A stretch of 64,000 bases of DNA. Source: Polytrichum commune (lineage: Eukaryota > Streptophyta > Polytrichopsida > Polytrichales > Polytrichaceae). Numbering within the stretch: position 1 is the first letter of the stretch; the number at the start of each line of letters is the position of its first letter. The position numbers and the translations under genes were made by a program. The notes below the pieces were generated by a model, which searched no databases, was not told the origin of the DNA, and saw only the letters and a program-made list of their open reading frames with translations. The stretch is taken from assembly GCA_950295325.1 (NCBI GenBank), contig OX485805.1, positions 57,996,758 through 58,060,757 on the forward strand. The letters are read 5' to 3'. Shown here in pieces: positions 24,561 to 37,840 of the stretch.

Positions 24561-25459
24561 GGTGTTTTGAAGCTAAGTTGTCAAGTGCCCACAACGCTTA
24601 CCTATGTAGGTCCTACAAGAGAGCCCGTAGGGTGTGTGTGGGTGTTGTTTGGTTCTAGTCTAACCTCGTTAATACAACACTCGTTTATACGACACCCTTG
24701 ATATTATGACACATTTTTGCGAGATCAAACTTTTAAGTCCAAAACTCCTTTTTTTTATACAACTACGGCACTTGATAATGTGACATTTAGAGTCTTTGTT
24801 GTTTCATATTAAAGAGGTAGTTAATGCTAAAATTTCTTTCATCTATGTTATGTACATCTAAAATACATTCATTTTCACTTGGGAATTATTTGGGAACTTC
24901 ACACATCATTGGGAATTTAATGATAATTAGGGTTACTAGTGTAGAATGGACATGGTTAGGGTTAGAGTGACCTCCTGCCTAGCATGTGCCTTGTACACAT
25001 GTGATATAGTATCACTAGTATCTTGATGGTAAACGTCATGCATCATTGTTGTCTAGTTTCTTATTAGAGAACTCTTTATGTTTTGGTGTTAATGAAATGA
25101 TTACTTTTCAAAAGTTAGTAGGGAATTTTAGATAAGATGATAGTTGCTAACTTGGGTAGGCAACACCAAAGATCTATGGACTCCTATTTCAATATTTTTT
25201 TAGAATATTTGTTTTTGCTTGGAGTTAGAAGTTATTATTTCAACTTTATGCCATTTGTCATATCAATGAGAATATGACACCTTGATAATACAACCTTTTT
25301 GTGTTTCCCAAACGTGTCATACTAAAGAGGGAGAACAATATGCTTTAACTCTCCTATTTACAAAATTAGGGTGTTTTAAAGCTAAGTCATCAAGTGCCCA
25401 CAACGCTTACCTATGTTGGTCATACAAGAGAACCCATAAGGTATGTGGGTGTTATTTGT
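24560..25459. repeat. ~90-bp direct repeats bounding a ~0.7-kb insert
   Basis: AGGGTGTTTTGAAGCTAAG..CAAGTGCCCACAACGCTTAC..CTACAAGAGAGCCC (24560-24652) recurs at 25369-25459 (GGGTGTTTTAAAGCTAAG..CAAGTGCCCACAACGCTTAC). The insert starts with TCTAACCTCGTTAATACAAC, which resembles pogo/Tigger-type transposon ends. The 90-bp repeats are too long for a target duplication, so a segmental duplication is also possible. Confidence 0.55.
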
Positions 25460-28400
25460 TTATTTGTCTTGATTGGATACCTATATTTGATTTGTCTGTG
25501 GGTAGGTGGGGATCAAAAATCAAACACCATAAAGACATGTGTTTGAGAGGGAAAGGATTACGTTAAGACTTTGAATTTTATTGACTACTCCACACTCAAT
25601 AGTCAACACAAATGGGAGGTCCGATCACTACAAGAATCACACAGACAAAGCACTAGTCCAAAGCCACTAAATGGTGCCTAAACACGGGGAGGTCACTTCA
25701 TTGTCAAGTTGACACCACGTGCGGACAAAGTTTGCTACCCCTATATTACATGCCATATATAATTTTAAAATTTATGATATTTTTTCTACATATACATAAC
25801 CATTGATAGTATCTTTTGCATACTTTTTTGAAATTTTTAGTCATCTTTATTTATTTTAGTAATTGTTTTAGTTCAATTTTGTGTCATTCTAGTTAGAAAT
25901 GGTATGTTTTATGAAAAAAACAAATCATCAAATTTAGTTACCACTTTTAACTATGTCATAGGTATTGTGTATATCTACTCATGAAAAAAATTTGATAAAA
26001 ATTTGACCCATTTTGGTGGTGCAACTTACCAAAAGAAGATTTTTTTTGGCCGCACGTGGTGTTCAACTTGACAATGGAGTGATCTACCCGTGTGCCTAAA
26101 TCTATCCCTCTAGTAGATCTAGGTATCATATGGTGGCCATGGAGTAGTGCTTTTGTTCATGTAAGTCTTGTAGTGATCTATGTACTTGAGGAATCAACAA
26201 ACATGCACTTTCAGTAACCATGACTAAATCAAGGGAGGTCCAATTCTCAATCCAAATTTTGTTGATTGTTCACTGTAGATTTGCTGATGATCACAAGTTT
26301 CATTGTATAAATCTATTATGGAGAAGTTGGTTGGAAAAATGAACCGCATAAGAACCACACACCTTAAAACGTGGTTATATCACATTGACACAAATCATGA
26401 GTTGATAGCGAATAGTGCTTCCTAAAATTTCTTTTGGTGTCACTAATCTCATAGTGTAAAGAAATTTATTGTCGCCTTCACTAATTTTCCACACACACTA
26501 TTAGCCCTCCCTCACTACTTGGGATGATTACTATAGTGCAAGTGACTTGTGATCCTTGTAGTGTATATACAACGAACCTTTTGCATAATCGTATAATATT
26601 AGAAAAGCTTAAGTTGATATGACATCCTTACTGCCTAGCATGAACTTAGATCTCAATTCTAGTCTTACATAGAGCCCTATTTAATTATATGTTAGGATGA
26701 TGTTAGCTTAAGCAAATGAAACTTGGAACGGTGCTACGCTTGCCCAAATTTTTAGTACAATACTTAGGAGGCTATGCTATCATGCTATGATAATCATGAA
26801 ATCCACATCCGAAGCCAACTTGTTGGATCTCATGGATTCTCACAATGAGACCGGATTACGAGAGGCCAAAGCTTCTCATCTCTTTCTCCAACTTCTAGGG
26901 TCTCTTGTCACTTGCCTGTTATGAGGAGACACCATTTCCTCATTAAAGTAGTACTATTATATTATTATTAGTATCATCATCTTTAAAGAAATATAGTTAA
27001 CCATGTTCACTGTACATAGTTGCAAATGCAAACCCTCTACACTTGTGGCTGCAATTGATTCTCTCCCAATTCACAACCACAACCATAACCATCCTCTAAG
27101 GTATGTGGCCCTAATGAGGGAACTTCTACCTCCACACGCAATCTTAGCCATAGCATTTGATCAAGAGTTGTCTCATCCGGGTTGACAATTGTGGTTCACG
27201 AAACTTGGCATTGCAATTTCATAGTTGAAGTTGGGTTGCAACTTTATAGGAGATTAGAGCGAAGAATTTTTTTTCCCTCTTTAGGCGATCACATAAGTTC
27301 TCCCAAATAGGTTAAATACTGGATCTAGAACAATGTCTACATTTTGAGCACATAGTTCAATCCCGTCATAGGGTTCTCTATGTTTTTGGTGTTTATTTTT
27401 AACAACAACTCTTGTCATAGGTAGATCGTGATAAAGCCAACACACTAAATTTTTTCACCATAAGTACGTATGAAAATTGAGAATATCCACCACCTTGACA
27501 TCATTCTCTTGTGTTGATTTTGAACCCTCATGACTGTTGTATACGGGATTCAAATAAAGCATACTTTGATGAGTTGAAATCCATTTCAATTCCTAACACT
27601 CTTTTCTATATATATATACATGTATGTATATTCATCACTCAAATCAACTGTTGGAGCACCATCTGCTTGCTCATACCACTCAAATATAGGTGTGTGCTTA
27701 AGAAGAGTGACTAAACAAGCAGCTTACCACACTTCAAGTCATAGACTCACCATTGAAATTGGCATGTGGTTGATTATCCCACTCTCTAGAGACAATAGAT
27801 TATGTCAACTCTACTCTGCCCATGTATTTGATATGAAGCACACTTTTACACTGGAATGTCCCCTCTACAACTCCATCAGAGGTAGCTTTCCTCCCCTACT
27901 TCAAAATGCAATACTAGGCAACCTTAGATATCCCCCCCCCCCCCCCGATTAGACCATGAAGTTGATATTAACCTCTACCACTACACTCCGTTAATCCCCA
28001 AGACCAGCCTTTTCGACACCACCTCGACGTACTTCTAGTCCCATAAGCCTTTTGGCTTCCCGGACTTTGAAATGAATCGTATTTGATTTCACGAGGCCCA
28101 CACCCCTTAATCACTCACTCCTCGAGGAGAGCGAGTAGTGCACATGCGCGTCCTCCTTCCCATGCCAACGACGACCTCAATCACACGGGTGCTCCCGCAA
28201 CAAAGCCTTGGACGCATGCATGGCCCCCTTAGTTTGAGGCCTCTACTACTACTACTACCTACCTAGTAAGGTAACGAAGTCGGAAGCATTCCATGGGCGG
28301 CCGGTGAGGTTAGTTACTAGGCCTACATTACATATGTACGTATATTCTTTTCATAGTTGTGGGTGAATAAGATATGTATTTGGCTTTCGAACCGATAGGC

Positions 28401-28584
28401 ATCGCGTCCCAAGGGACAAAGGGCAGGTGGACCCATGCTCCAGGCTCCTGTGGGCAGCCGCCCCATGGTAGAGTGCACGACACTGGCTGCAGCCAATGAA
28501 GAGAGAGGCCCAGGAATGCCTGCTCTTGCTTTTATCCATCATGGCTTTCCGGCATAGTATACATGAGTGCGTGCTTAATGAAGA
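25460..28584. other. Intergenic DNA, no gene seen
   Basis: About 3.1 kb of AT-rich DNA. A C run lies at about 27930-27945, and 28025-28080 resembles part of 14.4 kb. Open frames reach 110 codons (27620-27952) but end in the C run and show no motif. No RNA gene recognised. Confidence 0.4.
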
Positions 28585-29034
28585 TGCTTCATGTTTAGTG
28601 TCATATCGTGTTTTATGTCACTATGGCAACTTCTCCGATGACACTTCATAGGAATAAGTGAGCAAATGTTGTCATGGGTGATGGATGGAGTTCATCCGTT
28701 GGCGGCTGAAACCCGACCTTCTCTCGTCAGCACCTTGTGATGAAATGTTGTCATGGATGATGGACGAGTTCATCCGTTGGTGGCCGAAACCCGACCTTCT
28801 CTTGTCAGCGACTTGTAATGAAGTATTGTCATGGAGGATTGGAATTTGGATGGAAAATCGCTTGGTAAGTGATAGGAACTGCAACACTGTAAATATATTA
28901 AAAGAACTACAAGGAACGACAAATACTGTTGGGTAAAAACATTTAGTGTTGGTGACAATACTATGCCACGGTTTACAATTTAGTATTGAGCAAGACGATT
29001 AGAATTGGTGACACTAAACGTCATAGTTGGTGTA
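28585..29034. mobile_element. MITE family C, copy with internal tandem duplication
   Basis: Collinear with 46913-47288, from TTTAGTGTCATATCGTGTTT to GACACTAAACGTCATAGTTG. Internally a 79-bp unit (starting GTTGTCATGG at 28668 and 28747, each containing GTTCATCCGTTGG and GAAACCCGACCTTCTC) is present twice. The 46.9-kb copy has one. Both ends point at the TTTAGTGT-type terminus shared by several MITEs in this window. Confidence 0.75.
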
Positions 29035-29582
29035 GGATAACTTGTAAGGTACCTGCAAGTTTTCTAAGTTTGAGTCCGGTCTGTCCGGTCGTATTATTGT
29101 CCTTGGTCGGGGAGGGCTGGGGGGTAAAGTTTCGTAACACCCAAGTTAGCATGGGGAGGGTGAAAAATGCAGAGAAATGTTGAATAGTCCGGAGGTTTTT
29201 ACTTTACCTTGGGATTTCAAAGTCTATTATGGGAAGTATGTTCTTCTCTATAAGGAGAAGACTTCTTAAGACAAATTTGTTTGTAAAGGATTCGTGCACA
29301 AACCTCTAATTTATTTGGTTGGTCTCATTGTGGCAGGGGGTGGGCTCAACTAAGTCTTAGATCTTCATCCTACCCTACCATGTTAGGTAACCCTTGAACC
29401 CCCATCCAGTTTGCGAAGGTGAAGGAGGGACCAAAAATGATCTCTTAGGCGCTGAGGGGTTAGTATATATTGAGTCCCAAATAGGGAGCAAAGACTATGA
29501 GAGACCTAATTTGATTTGACAACACACGCTTTCGTTACACCCCCATGGTAGGTGACGTGAGCTGAAACCAAGGGTTAGAAAT

Positions 29583-29715
29583 CCCTTGAATACATGAGTC
29601 CATTTTCTAACCTGCCGTTAGTACGTACACACTTGTTTTTTTTCTATAATCTTCTTGTATAAAGGGTTCTTGATTTCATAGTGACCCATGCATGTCATTT
29701 AGGTTTCCGATGCAA
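29583..29715 (+). repeat. Fragment of the ~0.7-kb dispersed repeat (third copy)
   Basis: TACATGAGTCCATTTTCTA..CCATTAGTACGT-like..CATAGTGACCCA..CATTTAG matches the last part of copies 1 (11345-11470) and 2 (21480-21600). Confidence 0.6.
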
Positions 29716-29734
29716 AGTCCATCCCCTGGGCCCT

Positions 29735-30420
29735 TGAAGAGGGGGTCATAGCTTCATGGCATCCATGTCAACTCATCTAGTATAAGGAATATGCAACAAA
29801 TATTTTAATAGTAGACAGATATATCTTTCTATAAGTGGCTTGACCTCGCAAATAGCATCCAAAACCTTGAATTAGTTTAATGGCACCTGCAAGTAAAAAG
29901 AACAATTAGGAAACATGTATATATTCCTACATCCGATATGGATAAGCTTACATTCAAGATACTAATTAATTTGGTTTTATACTTCACAACTTTTATGACT
30001 CATGTCAGATTATTTGCAAGCTTTGTAAGCTTGAGTCCCAATTGTTTGCTATCATTACCGTCCATGGGAGGGGGCCATGGCTTTGGGTATAATATTCATG
30101 TTAGTTGATTTGGTATATGGAAAGTGAAAATGCAACAAACTCTAATCAAAGCATGAACTTTGCTTCTTACAGTTGGTGGACCTTGTAAATAGCACCAGAA
30201 GCTCTGGCTTACGTACTTAGTCTTATGGGATCCAACTTGTTTAGAATTTACTACAAACTATACGTTAATAGGGGATATGTTTTTACTAGAGTTCCTTCAT
30301 TCACAACTGATGAGTGTTGTTTTACACGTTATGGCTAATATGCGGTGCATAAGTTACGAGCATGTAAATTTTAGTTTTGAGTTCTGATTGTCCGTTGGTA
30401 TTATTGTCCCCTTGGGAGGC
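29735..30420. repeat. Diverged tandem units of ~340 bp
   Basis: Two diverged copies share GGGGG(T/C)CAT(A/G)GCTT..ATTCATGT-like..CAACAAA..CTTGTAAATAGCA(T)CC..G words (from about 29735 and 30068). A second motif, TAAG(T)TTTGAGT(C/T)C..TGTCCG..TATTATTGTCC, occurs at about 29065-29100, 30030-30065 and 30375-30410. These are probably remnants of one degenerate repeat array. Confidence 0.45.
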
Positions 30421-31200
30421 TACTTACCAGACTTGGAAACGGATGGAGAAAGACAACTCTAAGTAATGACGACTGGAAAATAGGTTACTAACCCTACAAT
30501 AGTTGGAGGAGGCTCATCGTCTTGGTTAAATTTTCGTTGTTGAAGCAAGGTGGCCTATCACGATCCATGTCGGACTAAAACATAGTGCATAAATTATCAT
30601 AAAAATGAATGGCCATAGAATAAAGTGGGTGGTCTCTCATGAACGGTCGTCATGATAACGTTGAGGAACTATGTACATGTTTTGGATAATTTAGGAGTTA
30701 CCACCTTGTTTGAACTCAAAGAAATTGAGCTAGGTCGGGTCCATGTGGTCAAAAGGTTCTTTATGTTTTTTAGCAATGAAATAAAACTTGATGTTTTGCA
30801 TATTACATGATTATTTCTTGACATCTATAGGTTGAAATATGTCAAACATGAATATTGCAAATTACACCTAGTATATTTTGAGAATAAATATTCAACACCT
30901 TAAAATTTTCCTAAGACTTTTGATTTTCTAAAACCTTGAAACATTAACTAACCTACAAGTTCCTATCTTTCATTGCACTACATTTTCTAATGGAATGTCA
31001 ATACACCCCAACTCATGGGTACCAAGTCTAAGTGTGTTAAGTGCAATTAAATATGCTAACAATGGATGCCATGGTGCTCATGAGGCATTTTTGTATATTA
31101 GATAATTGGATATGAGCTACATTATCATTTCATTTAGGAAAAAGTTGCCACTGAACTTACAAGTTATAGGTTTGGGGTTTGTTCGTGTCAATTGCCTAGA
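30421..31200. other. Intergenic DNA, no gene seen
   Basis: AT-rich without a credible frame, RNA gene or inverted repeat. Confidence 0.4.
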
Positions 31201-31201
31201 A

Positions 31202-31517
31202 CTACACTAAAAGGAATATTTAGTGTTTGATGCACTAAATATGAACGCTTACACTCAATGTCAACAACCCTATGAAAGTAAGTAAACTCAAACACTAAAT
31301 ATCAACTATGATAATATGTGAAAGTTACATGTTTGAAATTAGGGTTAGTAAGGATATGAAATCCATGCTTCACAGAAAGACAGGTGGCTGTAGGGAAGGT
31401 AGCGGCACATTTATGTCTAACACTAACTGTCAAGGAATTGAAAATTAGTGTTGAACAAGGTAAGGTGGTAACAACATTATATCTAATCAAACACCAAATA
31501 TCCTTTTTTAGTGTAGC
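31202..31517. mobile_element. MITE family B (~316 bp)
   Basis: Left end CTACACTAAAAGGAATATTT followed by AGTGTTTGAT. The complement of the right end is CTACACTAAAAAAGGATATT followed by TGGTGTTTGAT. The interior (CCCTATGAAAGTAA, CTCAAACACTAAAT, TAATATGTG) matches the copy at 57920-58267. Confidence 0.8.
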
Positions 31518-31744
31518 TTAGATTGATTCGAGAATGAGATATAAGCTTGCATCCAGTAACTTCCTCTTGGTAACCATTCATCTCAATACTGCTCCAACAC
31601 CAAATGAATGATACTAAATGAACTGCACGACTTGTGATCTTCAAGACTGATGACAACTGCAAAATGGGTGAAGGATTTATGATACAAGAATTGCCATCTT
31701 CGGGGGGGGGACGTCGAATTATTAAAGATTCGGCTGCATTGGAC

Positions 31745-31941
31745 AGGTGGTGCAGTGGATAGAGCCATAGGACTTTGAGGGTCAGTTAGTCAGTTGTTTA
31801 TCGGTTTTTACACTTTTTGTCAACTGGTGGAGACTCATCAACAATTTGGAGCAGGGATCACGACTCCTATCAGACAAGTACATAAATAAGTATTTCGGGT
31901 ACCTCTATATGGGGCCGGGTTCCGAAAAAAAATAAAAAATA
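31745..31941 (+). mobile_element. Second SINE-like element
   Basis: Begins with a tRNA A-box-like segment GTGGTGCAGTGGATAGAGCC and ends GGGGCCGGGTTCCG followed by an A-rich tail. It lacks similarity to the SINE at 13.3/23.3 kb. The B box is not clear and no target duplication was found, so the call is tentative. Confidence 0.5.
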
Positions 31942-32982
31942 AGTACATATAATAGACTGACCTCTACGAAAAAGGTCGCTGCCTTAAGATGTGCAGTGCT
32001 TTTAACCCCAAACTTCCCAAGCAACCATTTTATGGTTGATGGATGATGTCCGCCTTACGTTATTAACCCCAACTACCTCATTCATCCGCAATCAAAAGTA
32101 CTATTAGCATCAAGCCAATGTAGATGTCTATCCATAGACACCTAACTCGTGCAATTTAGAGATGATGAGAATGTGCGAAAAGAATATTAGAATGGGAAGT
32201 GGTCATGTTTTTGACGGGTTGGGGAGCTCATGTGAGGGTGTTCACTCCCGTCAATGCTTGCCACTCTGATGCGAGTTTTCCCTTGAACATCAATGATGTT
32301 ATTTTTGATAAAAGTGATTTTGTTTTTGTTTTTGTTTTTGTGATGTTCTTGTAAATATGTCCTTTTTGAATCATGCTCACGTCTACCATTTAGTGGACAT
32401 TCTTTGTGATTTCAGGAGCTCTTTGCAATTATGTAGCTAGGAATATGGGACTATTCACATACCCCAATTGCAAGGTGGCTAGCTCATTATGGTTTGCACA
32501 TTTTGGCTTGAGAATTTGTGTAGGTTCTCAACTGTTGGGTTAAAACCCTTCTAGTGGATCATACAAGCATTCCACTCATTTTTGGAGTGAATTTGATTGG
32601 TCAAAGGTTCTTTACTAGGGGTAAAACATGAGATTTTCATGTGCATCCCTTCCTTCATATGTGTTAATTTGAAAAATCTATATAACATTTCATTCCCCAT
32701 TCCCTCCCCTGCAAATAGCTCATTTCCCCATGCTTCAAGATCCTATATATGTATCTCACTTTAACCTCAAAACTTGTCCATGAGAATTCCACAAATCACA
32801 TTGAGTGAAACACACTCAAAATAACCCTTGGGAAGGTAAGGGGTAAACATCCATTAATAGGGCCTTGGCCGCAATTGCAAATGGTCCTATCCACCATGCT
32901 CATATCAATATTAATATGTATCATTATTTTTTTACCTATGTATCGTACCAAGTTTCAAGAGAATTTGACCACTCTACATGGC
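31942..32982. other. Intergenic DNA, no gene seen
   Basis: Contains a short (GTTTTT)n run at about 32325-32340. No coding or RNA feature is supported. Confidence 0.4.
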
Positions 32983-33393
32983 CTAATTAGGATGAGTTTC
33001 CATGTAGGCCGCTCGCCCATTAGATTCTAGAAAATAATGGGTTGGAGGTGTTCTCATGTACTTAAGTGCAAACTGCCATCCAACCACATTCTAGCAAACT
33101 AACAGAATGTGGAGGGCCGTGGACACGGGCCGCTAGACTTCCATGTGTCCATTAGAGAATCTTTAACCTACAAGTGCCGGTCACCAAAGATTTTGAAGAT
33201 TGGTTTTAAAAGAAGGAGGAGGTTTTAACGTGGAGGAGGAGGTTAGTAGGTGGGCCCGGATTTGAGGAGATGGGAATAAGTAGTGACACATATGAAACCT
33301 ACCCCACCATAATTCCTCTACATTTGGATGAGTTTGTACTTATTCACACTATAATCTAGTGGGCAAGCGACCTACATGGAAAATCACCCTTAG
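32983..33393. mobile_element. 411-bp TIR transposon
   Basis: Left end CTAATTAGGATGAGTTTCCA then TGTAGGCCGCTCGCCCATTA. The complement of the right end is CTAAGGGTGATTTTCCATGT then AGGTCGCTTGCCCACTAGAT. The ~42-bp inverted repeats are clear. CATGG occurs just outside both ends but not at exactly matching distance. A related degenerate element may lie at 11.5 kb. Confidence 0.7.
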
Positions 33394-35673
33394 CATGGAC
33401 ATTCTAGCTGGTTGCTGCGAACTTGAAAATAAACTTGGCATTTGCACAGAATGGAGATAAGGGGACCACCAGGAGACTGTCAACTTTATTAGAGCAAAGA
33501 AAAGGTGCAGTATATATGCCAAAAGTCTCAGTGTTACCTGTAGATGCCCATAACTAATTTTTGATTCAGATCCAATCTTCTCAAGTGGTTGACATACATG
33601 ATATTGTTGACAATATATATTTTTCTTTTATTTAAATCAACATATATTGTTTTCATGATTACTTCAATTTTGTTACATTAAGTCGTGCACCTCAAGTCAA
33701 TAAAGCAAGTGGACTTGCAATATCAAAGAGTTTTGATGTTGTGCTCCATGTCTACAGTGACAGAGACCGACATTATCGATCGGATCAATTGCGATTGTAG
33801 AGTTCTAGGTGTCTAACTTCCTCAGCAACGTTTGTTGAGCATGAGGAAATTTCAGATATTCGAGCCTTGTGCCCTTAAGACTAAGTTGGTGTTTGGGGGC
33901 CCACACCACGAAACAGTCAAAATACAATGATGAGATCCAATGAGATTTAAACACGTCATAGGCATGGTGGCTCGAGATTGTTCTACCGAATGACAATGAC
34001 ATGAAAACTAGACTAGTTACACCCGATCATAATCGAGCCTCTTGCTTAGAACAATCTAGAGCAAGGAGCTAGATGTATCCCCCAAGGCATGCTCATTGTT
34101 TCCTTCATCCACAAGAAAAGTTTTTGAGATTTGAGTGGGTTTGCAACCACTTAATGTTCGAAACATGTGTCACAAATTCCTCCGGCCCGATTGAGAGGAA
34201 AGAGGAAAATTTTGAAGTAAATCTTTGGATAACAACCTAGCATTACCATCGATGAATGCCACGTCTACAAAGATCACAACCCGGTGTATTGATTGTTGTA
34301 TCTGAGGTTACATTATCTATTAGTACATAATATTAGCTTAACCCTGAACCCTAAGCCTTGAACCCTAAGCCCTACTAAGAAAGTGTGGTGGTTATTGTAA
34401 ATGATTAGATGTTGTAACCAATTTACAAGTTACATAGTTCTTGTGGAACTACATGATACCTAGACTAGTAGACATGAACTCGGGGAACTTTACCGATTAT
34501 CCCATTTAGTGAGGGTTGGCTAATGATGCATGTGAGAAATTAGTGAAGGTGATATTAAATTTCTTTATGCTATGAAATTAGTGTCACCAAAGGATCTTGG
34601 TTTTTGAGAATTTCAAGTGTCATTTTTTTTTGGTTAGGTTTTGATAAGTAACAATGCTACCATATCATTTTATAATGTGTGAAGTTGTTGTTATTGTTGT
34701 TGTTGTTGTTGCACCATCGAGAATGATTATTAGAGTTACGATTTTTTTTTTTTTTTTTTTTTTTTTTTCTTCGGTGTGTGTGGAAATGTATGGTTAATGA
34801 ACATGTATTCATGAACAACATCACTTAACAAAAAAAATTCAGCCCTCACTAATTTTAAGATTTGGAAAAATGGTGCGTGTTTCGGGAATTAGTACCACAC
34901 GCACCATATGGAATAATCAGTGTAGCTAGAAAATTCATAGGGAGATCCTTAATCTTGAACCCTAAACCTTGCAAGTTCCCCTAGTTCACTTAAGAGTATC
35001 AACACAGTTACCCAATGTAAAGTAGCAATGACTTAACGATAATGGGGATTCTTAGTCACTGGCTCGACAGTACATGACTTGACACTATATCACATGCATC
35101 AAAGGGGAGATTCTTATTCTGTAGAGTATCTGGACCCTAGTATGATTGTTGACACATGTTACTAGAACTAATTAGTCACAAACTTGAAAACGAAACGTCG
35201 AGTCTCAAGAAACACTAAGAAGAAATTTGACACCCTCTGCAAGCCATCATGTTGAAAGGTCTGGGACTCTGTAGGACAGCTGTGATCACACTTGGTGACA
35301 TGGGTTTTCAGACTTTTCTTACAACACTTTGCCTTGTGAAAGTTATGACACCTCTCACTTCAAGGTAGAGTGCAAGGTATAGCTTGTCAATATTGTTGTA
35401 CATTTGGGTGATGAAGCAGAAAGGAATCTTGTCCTCCTTGGATCAGTGTGGAACAGATCCAAGCTTGGGGGCCTGAATTTTTTTTCACACAAATTGTGAC
35501 TCACATTGTGTTGCTGATGGGAAGTACATCAGTTGCAATGGGTGTTTACGGCATAGTACTTGACTTCGAAATTAGTTTAGTATGTTCTATAAAAGGAAAT
35601 TCTAGTTATCTATTTGACATGTTGTATGCAATGTAGAAAAAATACATCTTCAATCAGAAGAGTATCATAGCCT
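33394..35673. other. Intergenic DNA with telomere-like words and a T homopolymer
   Basis: No gene is seen. Degenerate telomere-type words (AACCCTGAACCCTAAGCC..GAACCCTAAGCCC) occur at 34339-34375 and a T run of 27 bases at 34742-34768. Open frames up to 65 codons show no motif. Confidence 0.4.
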
Positions 35674-36213
35674 ACTAAACTAAATGTGATATTTAGTGTC
35701 ACTTATTATTTGGATTTACACAGTGCTATATCTTTTATACTACACTCAATAGGTAGATTAGTGTTGGAAACACTAATAGTCGACGAAAACGCTAAATGTA
35801 AATTGTCTCTATAGTGTTAGAACACTAAATGTCAACTCTAACACTATTTGTACCAAGTAGTAACTTTAAATATTTACATGAACGCATTTAGTGTTAGATG
35901 ATATTTTGTAAATCTTGGAATGAAGAATTGAAGGAAGAAGAATATGAGAACCTCGTAAAAGGTATAATTTGTTCAAACCCTATTCAAACACTAATTGTAA
36001 TATCAGTTGAAAATTAGTGTTTTAGGTAACTATTGCATCTAACACTAATCTACCTATTTAGTGTAGTGATGTAATTTTTTACGAAGTAATGTTTTATGAT
36101 GTCCACACAATCAATTTAACATTTGTTGGTAAAATATGAGATATCTAGTAAATGGATATAGCATTGTATAATTCCAAATAGTAAGTGACACTAAACATTT
36201 CATCTAGTGTAGT
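35674..36213. mobile_element. MITE family A copy interrupted by another MITE
   Basis: Ends are inverted (left ACTAAACTAAATGTGATATT, complement of right ACTACACTAGATGAAATGTT, both followed by TTTAGTGTCACTTA-like sequence). Removing 35739-36067 leaves ~210 bp that align with the 228-bp intact copy at 18350-18577, which shows that the inner piece was inserted later. Confidence 0.8.
35739..36067. mobile_element. 329-bp MITE nested in the family-A element
   Basis: Left end ACTACACTCAATAGGTAGAT then TAGTGTT. The complement of the right end is ACTACACTAAATAGGTAGAT then TAGTGTT. It interrupts the 35674-36213 element. Internally it carries several AACACTAAAT words. It shares the eight terminal bases ACTACACT with families A and B but not the rest of the terminus. 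Confidence 0.8.
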
Positions 36214-37830
36214 GCTTGACTTTCAAATGGAAATCCGCACTAATTCTTCACTACATTGATTATCCAAATAAGTGTGTGTTACTACTTTGAATTATGCAAT
36301 GCAATGACATCTTACTTAAGAGTTCAAACATTACTAACGGAAGTTCAATAGGTTGTTTGGACTATTAGAACCAAAAATGACTTTGCTTGATAAAAATGTT
36401 ACATTCTCATTACATAGTTATAGCACTGCGTAACTCCGAATAGTAACATGCATTGATCAGAGTAGTGATCCATGATTACTACACTAAATGAATGTATTTA
36501 GTGTCACTTACTATTTAGTGTTGTTCATCCTAAGGAACTTTGGGTGGCGGGCATAATCTCTTCCCCATAAACTTTTCTTGCTAAAGATCAAACAAACATG
36601 AAAGATTTAGAGGATTTCCAATTGACCAATATTTGAGGGAGAAGTTGGAACAGAACAGACTACCCAGGAGGATATATGAGGAGGGAGATGGTGTCCCCTA
36701 CACCTAATTCTACTGAAAATTGTCAACTTTTGTCACCAGTGAGCTCATGAATTTCCTGCTACTTATACATCTAAAATGTTGAAGAGAACATGTTTGACAA
36801 TGAAGGTCAAATTTAGGGCCATCTGGTGTCTGATTTAGCTAGGATTTGAAGGCGAGGTTTAGATTTGACAGTGTTGAACGTTGAGCAGTTTACCATGATC
36901 TAGCTAGGTGAGCATCATGTCATGTTGCCCAAAGGACCTTGTGGAAGTATGCTGAGGTGAAATGCAGATATATTGAAGACCTCGCGTTCCATGCAGGATA
37001 ATTAATCTCAGGGATCCGACGGATAAGTGCTAATTTCCATTCCAAAGCCTCCACATTAGGCAAGGACAAGTTGGGGAATGTTAGTATCTACAGTCCTTTG
37101 ATACCACGAAGTTAGTGCAACATTGGCAACAAGTTGGACATTGGCCTGTGATTGGAACTCCAGACACTCAACTAGAGGCACTTGGCCCGGCCTAGCTATC
37201 GGAAATGAAAATATCCTGGATCCAACTTTTGAGAACATCCAAACTCGGAAAGGAAAAGAGACACCACAAAGAGATGTCGCAGCCAATGTGAGCGACTCAT
37301 CTTTAGGAAGTTGTCCTGGCACAGGAAGTGCACATGAAACTAACCCCACGCCTTGGGCACACACTCAGTTGTATCTTCCTCGGGGACCGATCGAGTGTGA
37401 CCTACCATTACATTTCCCCAATGATGGTGGTTATGTTATTTGTTAATTCCTTTCCGGCCACTGTCTGCTATGTGGAATTCGGGTGCCTCTTTACCAATGA
37501 AATTTACCACTGTTAAGAATAAAATCACAAAAAAACTTGCAACTTTTTATCAATCCATCTGCCAACCACAATAAAATAAAAAAGAATCCTGCATTTTGTT
37601 GTACTGTGGTAACAATATTCAAATACTGTGGAATGCCCATAATTTTTAGGTGGGGCAGCCGAATTGCACATGTCAGTGTAGATTATTTAGGTAATAGATT
37701 CAAAGGACTTGATGACTTACCTGGGCCCCGGTAGTTATTAGTTTTAATTGCTTCCACAAGGTTCCTTCCTTCCTGATGGATGTAGAATCTACACTTTAGG
37801 GACGCTGCCGACCCCATGAGCCTGTTGCAG
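36214..37830. other. Intergenic DNA upstream of HMA gene 2
   Basis: A partial family-A end (CTACACTAAATGAATGTATT then TAGTGTCACTTACTATTTAG) lies at about 36480-36525. The rest is unremarkable. Frames at 37056-37446 (up to 107 codons, both strands) show no domain. Confidence 0.4.
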
Positions 37831-37832
37831 CC

Positions 37833-37840
37833 TATATAAG
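37833..37840 (+). promoter_or_regulatory. TATA box of HMA gene 2
   Basis: TATATAAG sits about 590 bp before the start codon, in a C/T-rich context, so transcription would begin near 37865. A leader intron is likely: donor GTAAGTG at 38039 and an acceptor ending at 38343 or 38351, leaving ~75 bases of leader before the ATG at 38422. Confidence 0.6.
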
